Positions 33,116 to 45,795 of a DNA stretch of 64,000 nucleotides are shown piece after piece. The position numbers were made by a program, and so were the translations under genes. Position 1 is the stretch's first letter. Every line of letters begins with the position of its first letter. A model generated the notes under the pieces. That model ran no database searches. It was not told the DNA's origin and saw nothing but the letters and a program-made list of their open reading frames with translations. The stretch comes from Rhipicephalus microplus (taxonomy: Eukaryota > Arthropoda > Arachnida > Ixodida > Ixodidae): NCBI RefSeq assembly GCF_043290135.1, contig NC_134710.1, positions 252,204,092 through 252,268,091 of the forward strand, read 5' to 3'.

Positions 33116-34155
33116 GTGCCGAAAGCCGAGAACCAGATCAAGAAGCATGACACCTCGACATTACTTGAGACTTTGTTCTGTGAACCGTTTGTGACGGACA
33201 CCACGTTGACTGCGACTTCACCTAGTGACATGACCAGCCAATTATTTCTCACGTTTCCGACACTGGACTGGATAATGGAGGCCCTGTTCGCAAAGCGGAA
33301 TGAAGTGCGCAAGGTCGTCACAGAAGCCATCGCCAACATTGAGCGTCTAGTACACGTGGAGCGTCTGTCAGAGAGTTACGATTTATTCGTCGAATTTCGA
33401 TTGAGCATTACAAGCTTCTTAAAGAAATCGGCAAGGGAGTAGAAGACGCAGTTCATTTCAATTGTTTGGAAGCAGAGAGGGAGGAAGCAGAGCTTCATGA
33501 ACACCAGATCATTGCAGTCAAGGTCAGAGTGGAATATAAGATCGCGGATGTATTAAATGCTCAATACTCTCGCTTGGAAGCCATGAGACAAAGGATTTTG
33601 ACAGAAGTACAAGCTAACGTGTGCTCTTCATCTGTGGCGCCACCATGTAGTCTTTGATTTTTCAGCAGCAATCTTGTTCCATGTAAGCTAGGTGACTCAG
33701 ACTCACGATGAATTGCTGAACGTGCTGAAAGCTGGAAAGTCGCCGATTTCACCATCGTAATAAGCATCCAAGCAAGTACAGAACAACCGCTACTTCCAAT
33801 GAACTGTCCCATGAATTTACAACTTCCATCAGCGTACACTAACAATGAAGCAAACGACAAGACAGTTACAGGAACTCAAGTGTACATGCTGGAAGAGGCT
33901 TGTACGAAGGAAAAGCAGAAGGCGTCTGGATTTCAAAAAGATGACACACCAGAGTTTGAGGATGATTGCATGCCGAAGACGACAAATTTGATTGTATTGC
34001 AGTCCTCACGTCTGGTCAACCAAATACCTGATGAAAAGAAAGCAAGGCCATTTCACCAAAGTAAGAGAAATTTAAAGTCATCGAGAAAATGGAAGCCTAC
34101 TGCCTGTACTTATCAAAACTGCGGCACTTTGGGTAAGCCACAAAGTCAAGATTAA
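33116..34155 (+). pseudogene. possible BEL/Pao-type gag remnant
   Basis: Three successive plus-strand frames (33116-33442, 33466-33657, 33799-34155) read as one charged, helical polypeptide broken by shifts: RNEVRKVVTEAIANIERLVH, EREEAELHEHQIIAVKVRVE and later EEACTKEKQKASGFQKDD. A helical N-terminal region with paired RLxxx and EEExxxAxxHxxxI-like patterns is typical of BEL/Pao gag. No zinc knuckle, protease or RT is visible. A decayed host gene is an alternative. Confidence 0.35.
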
Positions 34156-34860
34156 TGTCAAAACAACGTGAACCTACCGATGAAGACAGCCCAGACCAAC
34201 TCAGAGTGAAAGGGCTGATGCTCCCAAGGCAAGAGCTGCCAAGAGAAAGAAATCAAGAAACGTTCTGAGGAACAGCTACCTCAGAAACTTGCGGAAAAGT
34301 CTGCATAATATACCTTCCTGCCCAAGGAAACCGATCGTAGAAAGCAGCTTACCGAGAGTGACGCGTCCACTGGCAAGAGCGTGGAACAAGCGCCGTAAAC
34401 ATTACTGTAAGATCAAGTGCAGAAGAAGACTCCGATGATAGTCTACTAGGACTGACGTGGAACTCTTACCACAACTGATGATGATAATGATGATGATGAT
34501 GATCCTCTTTACTCTGGCGCACACCCACAAAGGGGGATCGGCCGAGAACTGGGCGACAAGATCTTAGGTAAAAGGCTTATGGTTTTTCAAACACAAGGTA
34601 ATTTGGGACTGAAAAAAATTTCGTAGAAAGAAAAGCCAAAAATCGAAAAAGAAGTATATCTCAGTAGGGATCGACCAATACTGACGAACAGTTTGTACTG
34701 AGGACTCATGTGAGCGCTGAGTTTTCTTTGTCGTCAGGCGTCAATGGGGGCGGGGGTGGAGGATGGTAAATATTGTGTAAATAACAAAGAGCGCCACTAT
34801 CATCATTAGGATTAGAGCAGCGTGTTCCGAAAAAGGTCAACTGGGTGGGCTTTGCCATGG
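34156..34860. other. no gene; short GAT tandem repeat
   Basis: A (GAT)n tract at 34478-34503 is followed by CTCTTTACTCTGGCGCACAC, related to AGTGGCGCATACCCACTTC at 35186; both look like 3' ends of one retroposon family. Confidence 0.4.
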
Positions 34861-34998
34861 GCACGGTGGCTCGTCCTTTCCTCAACAACCACATTGCACG
34901 AAATTAGAAAAGGAAATAGCGCTAAAAACACACAGGGGTTCAAACCTGGGTCCGCCGGGTGCCCACCAAGTTTTTTATCACTGAACCACGCCGGTGCT
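34861..34998 (-). mobile_element. tRNA-derived SINE, not Ruka
   Basis: On the minus strand the head has an A-box-like GGCGTGGTTCAGTGAT and a B box GGTTTGAACCC (complement at 34936-34946). The body differs from Ruka. The lower boundary is approximate. Confidence 0.5.
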
Positions 34999-36004
34999 TG
35001 GGACTTGTTGGCAAATTTGTCTAGGCAGGCTCGATGTCGAGAAAGCAATCGTGGTGATACGAGTTAAAAAGTGTTTAAAACAGCGAAAGAATTACCAGTC
35101 GACGCAAGATGTGAATAGCATAACGAGTGGGTCGTCCAATGCTCCAACCAATTAAAAAGCTTGTTCTTGTTCACCTATTAACAGTGGCGCATACCCACTT
35201 CAGGCATAATTCCTCATGATCATCAGCCACTGCATGAACAATTGGAACGAAATTCTATGCAGGTGTTAAGCGGATACCACACTTCTGGGAACAATAACGA
35301 AAAATAGCATAGCGGTTGCCGTTTTACTACAAATGAAAAATTAATAATAATGCCGTAGTGGGTATCAAGCAAGTGTGCTTGCCATTGTTACCCAATGAAT
35401 GTTAAGGAAAGGCTCTGAAAGGTCGATCTTCTAGCTTTCACTGTCACTGTGCAGCATCTTAGGCGCAGGCCTGGTGTTTTTTTTTCTGATAGCGACACGC
35501 TCAAAGCACAAACATCGTTTCAATTCTGAACACCCACGTGCGGGTCCTGCTATTCTAAACAAATCGGCAGATCCCGCGTACCAGGGAATCGACGTTATGC
35601 GAAGCATGCGGAGGGAAGGTGACCATGTTGCATTTTTTATTGAGCGACACGTCATGAAATGACGCTAAATATAGGCACAAATGTTGCACGCACTGACATA
35701 CGTGAAGAGTTGCAGATGTTCATATAACCAGTTTTGCGCAAGTATGTTAATTGTAAGATGCCTAATAGCAACACCAGAAGCTGATATTGAGCGCTGATGC
35801 TCGCGAAGTTGCTGGCCCTGGGCACTGCTACATAATCAACTTCAGTGCATGGCAACTAACCACAATTGACGTCAGCCCGACATGAGTGCTGTATCAAATG
35901 AGTATGTATGTAATGATTATTTTTGAAAATGGGTAGGCAGCACTGTACCACTATTTACGTTTCACAATGGTTAGCGTTTATTTGAAAAGTACTTTTGAGA
36001 CCTG
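34999..36004. other. no recognisable gene
   Basis: Short frames only. A fragment near 35180-35210 shares TGGCGCATACCCAC with the 34.5-kb retroposon tail. Confidence 0.45.
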
Positions 36005-36241
36005 TCGCAGCTCTCTGGTAAATGCTTGACTGCCACGCAGAATTCTTGGGTTCGATTCGTGCTGGGACCCTGAAACTTATTTGCGTTGGTCGGGGGTCAA
36101 CGCTGCCTATATACGGTTTATCTTAACACTGACATTTATTTTATGCCTTCATTGGGTCGACGCTACCGATGTCAGGTATTGTTTAACGCTCACGCGTTTA
36201 AATTGCCCATGCGTGTTCTTGTCGTTCCTGCATTTAGACAC
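36005..36241 (+). repeat. tRNA-like SINE or repeat interrupted by the Harbinger element
   Basis: Contains a B-box-like GGGTTCGATTCGTGC near 36049 and ends at the TAA target site. The sequence after the element (39733-39830) appears to be its continuation, but this could not be tested against another copy. Confidence 0.3.
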
Positions 36242-37330
36242 TAAGGCCCATATTCACAAACGCTCTTTCACTCAAGGGCTCCCCTCGACTTGACGAAGTC
36301 AAGGTGGAGCGTGCTCCTCCACTCAAGGGGCCGCTGCGTTTCATGAACGCTCCTCCACACTTCCTTCGCCAAGGGAGGCCTTGGAAATGCTCCCTTCACT
36401 TGAGTGAACTGCATGCGCCGAGAAAAGCGCCTGATAACGAGAGTATTCGCAATTGTGGTTAAGAATTGCCTATCTATGTACAATAAAAGAACGCCTTTTC
36501 TAGTTATTCTTTTTTCTAAATTGACATTGCAGCAAAATACGTGCATTTAGAGTGGTAGTGTTGTTTCCCTAAGCCTTGTGCTGATAGAGTTAGCGAAACC
36601 CTCATTTAAGTCTGGCAACAGTCGAACCCAGGCAGCTGAACGAACAGCTGATGGCATTTCGTCTGCTGCTGAACGTGTCTACCTGCTTAGTTTATTTTTT
36701 CTCGTATGCGTCTATTAATTGCAGTTTATATTTACGGTAGTGTTTGCGTGTGTGTCGTTTGAGAGCCTACTTTCGCCGGGGTGACTAACGAACTACGTGA
36801 GTGATGACAGGAAGCGCAATAGATGGTTTGTTGCTTTGTTTACTTTCGCTTTACTGAGAGCCTTCAGATCACTAATGTAGCCACGGAATGTATAACGCGG
36901 TGGAATGAGTATTTTTTACTATATATCACAGTATGTTGGCGTGCTTTTAGCATTCATTACCGCATTATGTATAAGGATTACTGGTACGTAAATTCGTTCT
37001 CGCTACGGGAGTACGTGCACAGTTCCTAATTTCAGGGGCCGGTGCAATGTTTATTTTTCTCATTTACTGCGAATTTCACCGTGGCGCTTTCGTGGTTGTT
37101 CCTCTGCGTATAATAGGAAATTTGAAAGACATTGCTCGCAACTGATATTCAAGGTTATACCAGGGTAGCGTTAAAAACTAGGCATGTTATACTCGTGGCT
37201 GAGCGTTCTAATTAGACTGCTACGCAAGTTAGAAAAGCGATCGTGTGCCTTTCTTTCACTATTGGCGAAAAATACATTTTAAAGTTGTTTTCTTCATTTA
37301 GTAACATATATAGTCGGTTGACAGGGACTG

Positions 37331-37350
37331 GTGTGTGTGTGTGTGTGTGT
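37331..37350 (+). repeat. (GT)n microsatellite
   Basis: About ten GT dinucleotides inside the Harbinger-type element. Confidence 0.9.
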
Positions 37351-39054
37351 CAACTTTAACATTTTAAACTTCCAAGGACTAAGTTATTGTTTTTGCATTG
37401 TTTTTCTATCTGCCCTGCATTTGTGGATGCGTCTAATTTGACAGATTTGCATAGAAGTAACCTTTAAATTTGTGTAGCTTCCGTCTCCAAGTTAACACAG
37501 CGGCAACGTCTTAAATTTTTTTCCCGTCTCCTTCATCTGCATGCTCAGAAGCACAATCTTTAGTGCATGAATGACCTTCGCACTAATGTTTTGGATTTTA
37601 TTTGCAATATAACTACTGGAAATACCTGTTGAAAAGGATCGTGGTGTCTGTGCTGCATTCCAAAGCCCCGGCACAACATAAATTATAGGGGATGTTTTAT
37701 TTTTTTGGAAATCATAAAATTGAAGCCGCGTCTGACTTTTGGCGCTGTTCTGTTTTAAAAACTATCCTGTGGGTTCTCTCAACCTTCGAGAAAGTGTCGT
37801 CAAGAGCAGCGTATATTATTCTGCTGATTTATTGAGGACCAGTGCAACAAAGCGGTGAAAAATGCTCAAGAGTATTGCAGTCATCGCGGATACATCTGGT
37901 CAGAACCCTGTAAATAAAATATCCGCTATTGCTGCATCATTAGCAAGTCTACCAGTTAGAACCACGCCATCTCAGTTCCGTGGAAGAGGAGTGGTGCTGC
38001 TTTATATAAAACAAGTTTAATTTTCCTAGAACTGCTTTCCTGTAGAATCGGAGAAGCGGTTTTTGCAGTCCTGTCTCATCATGAAAAGACAAACACGACG
38101 ATGATTATGTAATGATAAATGAACAAAACAGAAGTTGTGAATGGCAAAAAGACCTTTATTACATGTGGCTGATGAGGAGCAACGTGGCAAACATAAGAAT
38201 GCTAATGAAAAGTGTTCATCAATCAAACATATGCAATCTACACACTGTAAAGATAAAGTACGAGCTCGGAGGACATCATAAATAAGATTACGGAAGTAGA
38301 CACCATAGCGCGCCTAATGCAGTGTAGCTGCACGCATTCACTGCTGTTTTTGTGCTTTTGTATACAATCGTGCAAACTCTGCAATGCATTGATAATACGG
38401 CAGATTCTAGGAGGCCTTTTCTCTGTGTTCTTCTGTCGGCAGCTGGTCCCCTGCACAGAAGAGGCAAGAAATATTATTAGAAAAACGTAGTAGCTTGGAT
38501 ACAAAAGCCGAATTTTTCTTTAATTCTCGCTGTGCACACATTCATTAGTATGTCCACGTTCAAGAACAGACATGGCTGAAGTATTGAGCTTTGACTATTT
38601 TGACACATGTTTGGCACAGGCACTTGGGCAGCTGACCAGGCATATGGGTATATAATTTCATTATCTAATTCCACGAATCAGTGCCATAGCCAGCAATTCT
38701 TCTTCGGGGGGTAAGATTGGGGTTAAATTAAAAAAAAACAATCTCATTATGTATCTGCTGTATTTATATATCATGTGTTTGCGTTTTCATACGACAATCG
38801 ACGCACTTTTGCGTACATGCAGGCTTCACAGAGCATGATCATCTGCTTGATCCCTTAAATGTGTACTTGGTTGTTCATTGGTATTGTGAGCTGCATAGAC
38901 ACTGTATAAAGAAGCTATGTTTCACGCGTAGTAGCTACAGCAGCACACTTATTGCGCCCAATGTATTGTGTTGTGCTTTTCTTAAACTGTCTTTAATAGT
39001 AATCTGACCGAAGCAGGAAAAAAATAAAAAAACACACAGAACTTACCTTCTCAT

Positions 39055-39574
39055 TTGTACAGATGGTCGTCTAACGGAGGTGTGCTTCGTCGTAAATTTC
39101 GGCTAGGGCAGCAAAGGTTCACCGGAGAGGAAGCCACTCTAAAGTACGGTGAACCCGGCGCATCAGAAATTTGCTATGCCGCTTGCTTGTCAAGCTTTCG
39201 CACCCCGCTTGAACTGATGCGGTGTGCGAGCTTCATCAAAACACTTCAAAGCACTGGAATAAGTCATGGAGCACTCGCACGAAGAGTATACGCACACCCG
39301 AAGGCAAGTAATCCACTGGCTCATGCACGGAACGCAACACATCACGGCACTGGTGAGTGCTCCTTCTGACACCACGCCCACTTGTCCCGGCGCCACAGTA
39401 GCCGTTGCTGAACCGTTCGAAGACAGCTCCGTAGTAAACGCGCACCGTCATTGTCGAAAGAACGCGGCGGTGGCAGCCTACTACTTGATCGAGAAACGCC
39501 GTCAAAGTGAGACGGGCTCCGCTATTGACGCGATGCTGGCGCAAATATTTCACTCGAGGGACGATTCAAGGTAG
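39055..39574 (+). other. open region in right half of the Harbinger-type element
   Basis: GC-richer than its surroundings, with overlapping plus-strand frames at 39055-39369 and 39266-39574 and a minus-strand frame at 39236-39553. None shows a recognised transposase or Myb motif. A splice-donor-like GTAAGT is on the minus strand at 39041-39046. It may be the eroded coding part of the transposon. Confidence 0.3.
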
Positions 39575-39732
39575 CTCGATCGCTTCCTTGACAATCTCGA
39601 GGAAACGCTCGAGATTTTTTCAAGTGAAGGAAGCGTTTCAAGTGAAGGGCGGTTTGTGAATGGGAAAACGCCACTTAAGGAACATTTCGAGTGAAGGGTC
39701 GAGTGGAGGAGCGTTTGTGAATACGGGCCTAA

Positions 39733-40768
39733 GTGTCAATTACCTCAGCACATACCCGCATACCAGCGGCCCATACCTGAGCCACTGTCTGGCGAGAAGT
39801 GTTTGACGATGTACGCGACGGGATTTTGACATTATTGATGTTTTGACCAACGCGTCATATTGTTAAGTTGTCTTACTCTCCCATATTATTTTGGCCCACG
39901 CCAAGTTAAGGGCGTGACCACGAGAGCAGCCATTTCAAACTGATGCGAAATCATTGGGAAGTAACTATAGTTTTAGCATTACTTATATGATGCGTTAGAT
40001 CATTCACAGTTTATTTCGACATTACCAGGCGCAAAGCTATAAATTGCGGTAAAAAAGTCACAAAGAAACCTTTCGGTGTCAGGCGTCTATTAAATTTGCC
40101 AAGGTGATGCTTTCACTTTGAGTGAACAAATTAATAAAACAGTTAAGCTTAGCAAAGAGGAGCATCTGAAAATTCTGTCTATTATTACTGTAAAATATTT
40201 AGGATACCAAATGCCAACAAATATATTTTATTCGTCTTCCTTAAGCCACATGTACTGTCAAATAGGGGCAGCGCAAGCCATGGAAGAAAAATGAGAAAGG
40301 CATGTACATCAAAATGTGAATGGCCTGTCCAGGAATCCCTAATTGTGGTTTAAGGTACTTGCACTAATAAGGTTGGATTCCAATGGCCGGGTCGGGGCAG
40401 CCTATGGACTCCACGAGCGAGCACTTGAATGTGGCTTAGAGCGATGCCCCCGAAGTTCTTGATTGGTAAACAAAACGTTCTGCTGGAGCAAATCGGAAGT
40501 GGAAGGCCCGCCTTTCGAGTGGTGTGTTACCTAGGCGACTTTATATACAGTTATTCCATTACGCTGTGAAATTTTGTCTTATTACGGCTTGTATGTGGCA
40601 GTTTGAGCATCATTATGGGATGAATCGTTCATGCTGCAATTTCTTTCAGACTTGGGAGCTGTTGCTATCGAGCAGTGGAAGCAATGTGGCACGGTATGCT
40701 GACTCATCCTTATTATCCGCCATTACCACCAAAACAAGCGACCAATGAGTTTCCTATATATTCACTAC
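39733..40768. other. no recognisable gene
   Basis: The first ~100 bp look like the right part of the repeat interrupted by the Harbinger-type element. The rest has short frames without recognisable motifs. Confidence 0.4.
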
Positions 40769-41150
40769 AGGGAACTCTGGCACTAGGGAGTATTGGAGCT
40801 GCAACTCATAGCGCTTCAGCGAGTACGGGAATGATGGGTAATACACGGATCTGTCTATTCTTCGTACTTCTAGCTCCGTGTGTGTTCATGTGTTTTGCAG
40901 CTGTTATGTTCCGAAAAAAATCAGCGAATGTTTAGCGGTTGGCCTTCACCACCTTAATTTTCAAAATTTACCATTTAAAATTGGGTCGCAAAGTTCAAAA
41001 GGGTTCGTTCTTTCCTTCAAACAAAATTAAAACAAAGCACTAAACGAAGCCACAAGTGCAATTTGCCACTCGCTAGTACGAAGAATAGGCAAATCCTTGT
41101 ACTACCCATCACTTTCACGATCGCTGAACGATGGCAGCGCCAGAGTCCCG
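40769..41150. mobile_element. MITE candidate, about 382 bp
   Basis: Left end AGGGAACTCTGGCACTA is mirrored by the right end AGCGCCAGAGTCCCG (reverse complement CGGGACTCTGGCGCT), one base shorter. TA occurs next to both ends, which would fit a Tc1/mariner-type target, but exact ends are uncertain. No coding capacity. Confidence 0.4.
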
Positions 41151-41479
41151 TCTAGGTAATTTTAGCTAACTCTATGCAAGTGATCAACAGTGATGGCATG
41201 GTGGCCCAACACAGAAAAATGTGTTAAAGCAAGTGCGTCAAGGCCAGTTCTTGTGTACTCAGCCAATTTTGAGGGAGAAACTTCTCTGGCTCTACGGAGC
41301 AACTCCTGCTCTGAATCTAGTCTAATTCCATTTCAACGCTTGAATCTCGCCCTCACATTGTCATTAACACAACCTTTGTCTAAATTGAGCAGATAAAATT
41401 TCTCTGGCTTAACTTTTGAAGATAAACTCTACTTTAACAGCCCTGTAATTGAGAAAACTGCTCCACGTGAGTCTTTAAT

Positions 41480-42470
41480 TTATCCTGCATTTTTCATTTT
41501 TGGGAGAAGGACTGCCACGTTGCAGGAATGGAGGCCTCCAACTCAAGCCAGCTTGGCAGCACATTCACTGCAAGACAAAGGTCTATCTCATTGTTCTCCT
41601 ATTTACCATTTTCTGTGCAAACAGCTTAAACTTTATGCATGAAAATTTCCTTATTTTATCACCCCGCTTAATCTTTCGTCAAGCTCTGCTGCATTCACCA
41701 TCCCTTCATATGTGTACCAGCATGACCATTGGTTGTTCGTACTACACATTTCATGAGTTGAACATGTTTATTTTGTTTTATCTTAATGTCAACTCTGATA
41801 TCCGCTACCACAGTTGTCTCATCTGCTCTACTAGCTTCATATCTCGAAATTTTGCACCTGTCTTTTTCTGATTCATTGCCCACTGCTTGGTTAACTATTG
41901 TTGTTTCTTTGTTATCCTTAAAGGTTATGCCCCATATGTTGTACTGGGAAAATGCAACGGTTCTACTTATTTCGCTTTTGAGACTGTCGAAGCATTCTTG
42001 TCAAGATTCAAAAATCCCTGCTGTATTTGAGTGAACCTCACGGACTGCCTAAATGCACATACTCCAGTACAGATAGGAAAGGTCTGGTTGCAAGTTGTCA
42101 GCTGTTGTTCACTCACCAGGTCACCAAACATTGTCGTCAGCGTATTTAACTTAAACGCTTCTTTATTACTTGGTCGATATGATTTGTTACCTGCCATGAT
42201 TTCTCAATAGCAAACATAACAATGCTATCTGCAAACTAATTTTCTGAAATAATATTCATCTTTATTCCTATTTTTTCCAATCTAGTTTTTAAGCATGCAG
42301 TGATCAGTGTGGGAGAAATGGTCGACCCTTGCCAGGCTCTCTTCATGACTGCAAAACGTTTCCTTTGTTAAGGCGCAAGGTTGCTGTGGAGTGTTTGTAA
42401 ATGTTGGCTTGAGTACTCACACAAGTTTCAAGTAACGCCTTATATCAAATCTTTCATCGTTCGTGAAAGT
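41480..42470 (-). pseudogene. decayed RTE-type LINE reverse transcriptase
   Basis: On the minus strand WQGSTISPTLITACLKTRLE (42334 downward) matches the RT block usually written RQGxTISPKLFTACLE, followed by EKIGIKMNI; further along YGA and scattered patches match the C-terminal region of such LINEs. Every frame has numerous stops, so the copy is old. A better preserved relative lies at 54420-55501. Confidence 0.45.
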
Positions 42471-42482
42471 CATATCATTGTC

Positions 42483-42706
42483 CACCATTGTGGAATAGTG
42501 GTTACGGGGCCCGTTTGCTGACGAGAATGTTGCTGGTCTGATCCCTGCCTCTGCGGTTGTATTTTTGTGAAGACAATTTGGTAGAGGCCCGTATACTGTG
42601 CAAGGTCCGTGCAGGCTAAATAAGCCCTCATGGAGGAACTTTCCAGTGCCCCACTATTGCATCCCTTATAAATATATTGTTCTTTTGGAATGTTGAACCC
42701 CTGATA
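42483..42706 (+). mobile_element. degraded Ruka-type SINE
   Basis: GGAATAGTGGTTACGGGGC (A-box region), GGTCTGATCCCTGCCTCTGC (B-box region), GAGGCCCGTATACTGTGC and a diverged 3' body in the same order as Ruka. Confidence 0.5.
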
Positions 42707-42735
42707 TTGTTCCTACTACAACATATAATACTACT

Positions 42736-42786
42736 TCTTCTACTACTACTACTACTACTACTTTTACTACTACAACTACTACTATT
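42736..42786 (+). repeat. (TAC)n-type trinucleotide repeat
   Basis: Runs of TAC with a few interruptions. Confidence 0.85.
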
Positions 42787-43887
42787 AAGTCTCGTTGTAC
42801 TATTCAGAATTCTGAAGTACCTGATTGAACAGATTGATATTATCTAGGCTTGTGCAAATATTCGAATAATCAAATAAACATTACTGCAACCCAATTCAAT
42901 TCAATTTGAATGTATGAAAGAAATAAACGAATTCGTGTATTTTTCTCCTAACATAATAAAACTTCTTGTAAAACTAGTTTCACTGTAGCGAACAAGTGCT
43001 AATTTGTGAAAACACTCATTCAGAGAAAATCCGCCCTACTGCTATGCTCAACGTCAAGGTTAAACGAACTGGTGGCCTTCTCATCAATTCATCAATTTTT
43101 TTAAGCTTAAACGTCCGTTATACCGGTCTATGTGCTCTAAATATAGTAAATTTTAAAATGCAGCATGTCAAACAAGTTATCACTAGCATTCTCTCAAAAG
43201 TCGGATTCTGCTACTATTCTAAGGTGCCTCCCGTTCCTTCGAATTAAAATGAATGGCTGTTGCACAGGTCTTGTTTCATTAAAAATATCGTGTAGTTTAG
43301 TTAGGTCATAAAAGTATGCGTATTTTTTATAATATGCAATATGTACTACATGAATGGAATTTGAAATATTGTGACGAAAATCACTTTTCACTTCGAAATG
43401 GCTTCGACCTTAAAATTCACTATTCGCACTATTTGAACTTTTGTATATTGTACAGTATTGCCTCCTGAAACCTGCTTGTTTTTTGGGTGGATTAAAGAAA
43501 AGAGTTTTCCTGACCTAATTTGAAATTTCTTTAATGACATTTTCGATATAGTAATCAGATGATTCTACAAACAAGTGTTTCCTGTCTCCCGTCTTGCATA
43601 GTAATGCAGTGCTAGCATTTCTACCTTTACTAGGATATTTGAAGAGAAATGTGATTTGGAAAAAAAAAGTTGCGTTAATCTGTAGGCTTGGGCAAGGGAA
43701 GTTTTTGTTGTAGATACGTAGGCTTTTGCGCTGACTTAAAATATTTATTTAGGTTTATAATAGGTTACGCAGTTTCAGTTTAATACCATGGCAATGTGTA
43801 ACGTACAGTTAATATTAGACAAACTTTTTGCGCTACCAAACGTTTACCGTTCTCGTGCAATGATGGCTCATACAAAATATTGATTGC
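42787..43887. other. no recognisable gene
   Basis: Very AT-rich. The frame at 42996-43247 shows no recognisable feature. Confidence 0.45.
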
Positions 43888-44045
43888 TTTCTCGTGGTTC
43901 AAGAACGCCGTGAAAGCCACTTGGCATCGTTTTGAGCAAAAGAAGTATTGATTATCAAGATGTGAATGCATCGTAAAATCGCCATAGCTTTGCAAGGAGT
44001 TTACTTTGCTCTATTTTGGGTTACCGTAAATTGTACACTAAATGT
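43888..44045 (+). repeat. third partial copy of a duplicated-block segment
   Basis: GCTTTCTCGTGGTTCAAGAA followed by AAAAGAAGTATT and TTTGCAAGGAGTTTACTTTG matches 14205-14380 and 50690-50870. It sits directly in front of copy 2, out of order relative to the block, so an older local duplication is implied. Confidence 0.65.
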
Positions 44046-44486
44046 AGATGCAAATAAATATACACAAAGGCCGTATAGAGCATTTTAACGAACAAGAAAA
44101 ACTCTAATGTGAAGATGCTCGAAATCATCAGCCCATACTTATTTTTCATTTAAGGTTTGCAATATTTATACGCGCAATATCAAATTAGGAAAAAAAGATT
44201 TAGGAACATGCAAAGAGCCATCACATGTGAAAAAATACGTGTACGGGGAAAATTACATCCCCACCTTGCTATCAAAAATACAAAATCTTGATGTTTAAAC
44301 TCAAGAAGTTGCCCAAAATTGAACCTTGAGACATACGCATTTAAAGGATTCAGTGAAAGGTAATGTAGGCGGAAAAGGTATGTTTTAATATGATTTCTTT
44401 CATCATGATAGCTTGGCGATCATGGCTATTTTGAGCATGTGGCTTTAGTGAACTCCTCTTGCGAAATGCGATAGCCAGTAGCCATA

Positions 44487-45766
44487 TGTCATAGAACGAG
44501 CGCTAAAAGTGGGCGCGCCGCCAAATTCTTGCGATGACGCGCGGGAAAGAGGCCGGGAGGTCAAAAGAAAAAAAAGAAAGCAAACATCCAAGGCTCCCCG
44601 GGCGCGCGCTCTCCCCTCGGAAGCGTGGCTTCGCCGACGAACCTCCTCACCCCACATCGGCGGCCGAGCAAGCCCGCGAAATTTCTAGAACGAAAGAGGC
44701 GTGGTCACGCCGGGTTGAGTCATCTATCGCGGAGGGAATTCCAACCGTCTCTTCTCTCCCCAGCCTTCGCTGCGTATCGCGCCGACGAAATGACGAGAAC
44801 CTTCTGGAATGTCGTGCGGAAGGTATTTAACCGAGCAGCGGAGACGAGAGATCAGGAGAAGACGGAAGTTAGCGCAAGAGCGCGTAGGGTATCCCGCCGT
44901 GTAGTCGGCGAAGGTTTTGTCCGTAGGGGCAAGGCAGGAGAAGTGAGGTTTCCTGGAAGAGAAACTTCGAAGGAGAAGACGGAAGTTAGCGCCAGAGTGC
45001 GTAGGAATTCCGCCGTGTAGTCGGCGAAGGTTTTGTCCGTAAAGACAAAGCAGGGGAAGAAGAGGATTTCCACCTGAGGGTTGACGACTCGAGCTACAGG
45101 CAAGAGTGTGTGTTTACTGCTATCGAGCGAAGACGCGTGGCGGCAGCTGCGTGTGTGGAGCCGACGTGTTCGGGCGAAGAAGTTTGAAGCTTGGAGAGTG
45201 GCCTATTGAAGACTGGAGGTTGCCTGGAAGAGAACCTTCGGCGAGGTTTCCTGGAAGAGAAACTTCAGGGGGCAGCGGAACGGCAACAATGCTGGACTTT
45301 GAGTGAGTGATTCTCGGAAGAGTATCATTCAGACTTTTGTTCCAAGGACTTTGGACTGAATAGGATTTCTATCTCTTTAGTCTTTAAGTGTCTTGGTTGT
45401 TCAATGCATGCGACTGCATTGTAGTGTGTACTGTTGTCTGTGTCCGTTGTTCGAGTGTGGCTAATTGTACTGTGTAGTATGTTGTTTGATTGGTTTGATT
45501 GGTGACGTATTGTATGTAACTATTGTGGAGTGTGCATTCTTGTGTATTGTTTTCGATCTGCCATTTTTGAGAATATAATATTTGTTTGTTTATCAACTCT
45601 CGGCTCTGACTTGTTCTTTGGGCCACAGCCGGCGTCCGCTGGCGCGCCAAAAAGGACCACTTCTAAATTGTCCACGCTTTCGTGGTGCGGTTCGGGGGGC
45701 CGATACTTCGGCCCTTGGAATTAGCCCGGCGATCGCTTCCCTAATTAACGGGACCTGTGTGTGACA
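44487..45766 (+). repeat. 5' LTR of Gypsy B
   Basis: Differs from the 3' LTR by roughly two dozen visible substitutions and small indels (for example an eight-base difference near 44577 and GCGAA missing near 44680). A TATA-like GTATTTAA at 44822-44829 is kept in both LTRs. Confidence 0.9.
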
Positions 45767-45795
45767 ATTATTCTGGCGTCCGTGAAACAGGACCT
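45767..45795 (+). promoter_or_regulatory. primer-binding region of Gypsy B
   Basis: TGGCGTCCGTGAAACAGGAC begins 7 nt after the LTR end. Element A has the similar TTGGCGTCCGCTACGACAGG in the same position, implying the same tRNA primer class. Confidence 0.5.

Larger units (their letters stand above)
36242..39732. mobile_element. PIF/Harbinger-type DNA transposon, 3485 bp, with TAA target duplication
   Basis: Left terminus GGCCCATATTCACAAACGCT (36245 onward) and right terminus, minus strand, GGCCCGTATTCACAAACGCT (39729 downward) match except one base over 21 bp. They are flanked by TAA (36242-36244, 39730-39732). The reconstructed empty target, CACTAAGTG, is the reverse complement of CACTTAGTG and fits the published PIF target consensus CWCTTAGWG. 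Subterminal CACTCAAGG-like motifs repeat on both arms. Internal frames are short and no HARBI1-type DDE or Myb-like domain could be recognised, so it is probably non-autonomous or decayed. Confidence 0.75.

Noticed and set aside
44534..45306. Several 60-130 codon frames, repeated at 48471-49300
   Set aside because: They lie inside the two LTRs of Gypsy B and match between them because the LTRs are copies; no gene is implied.
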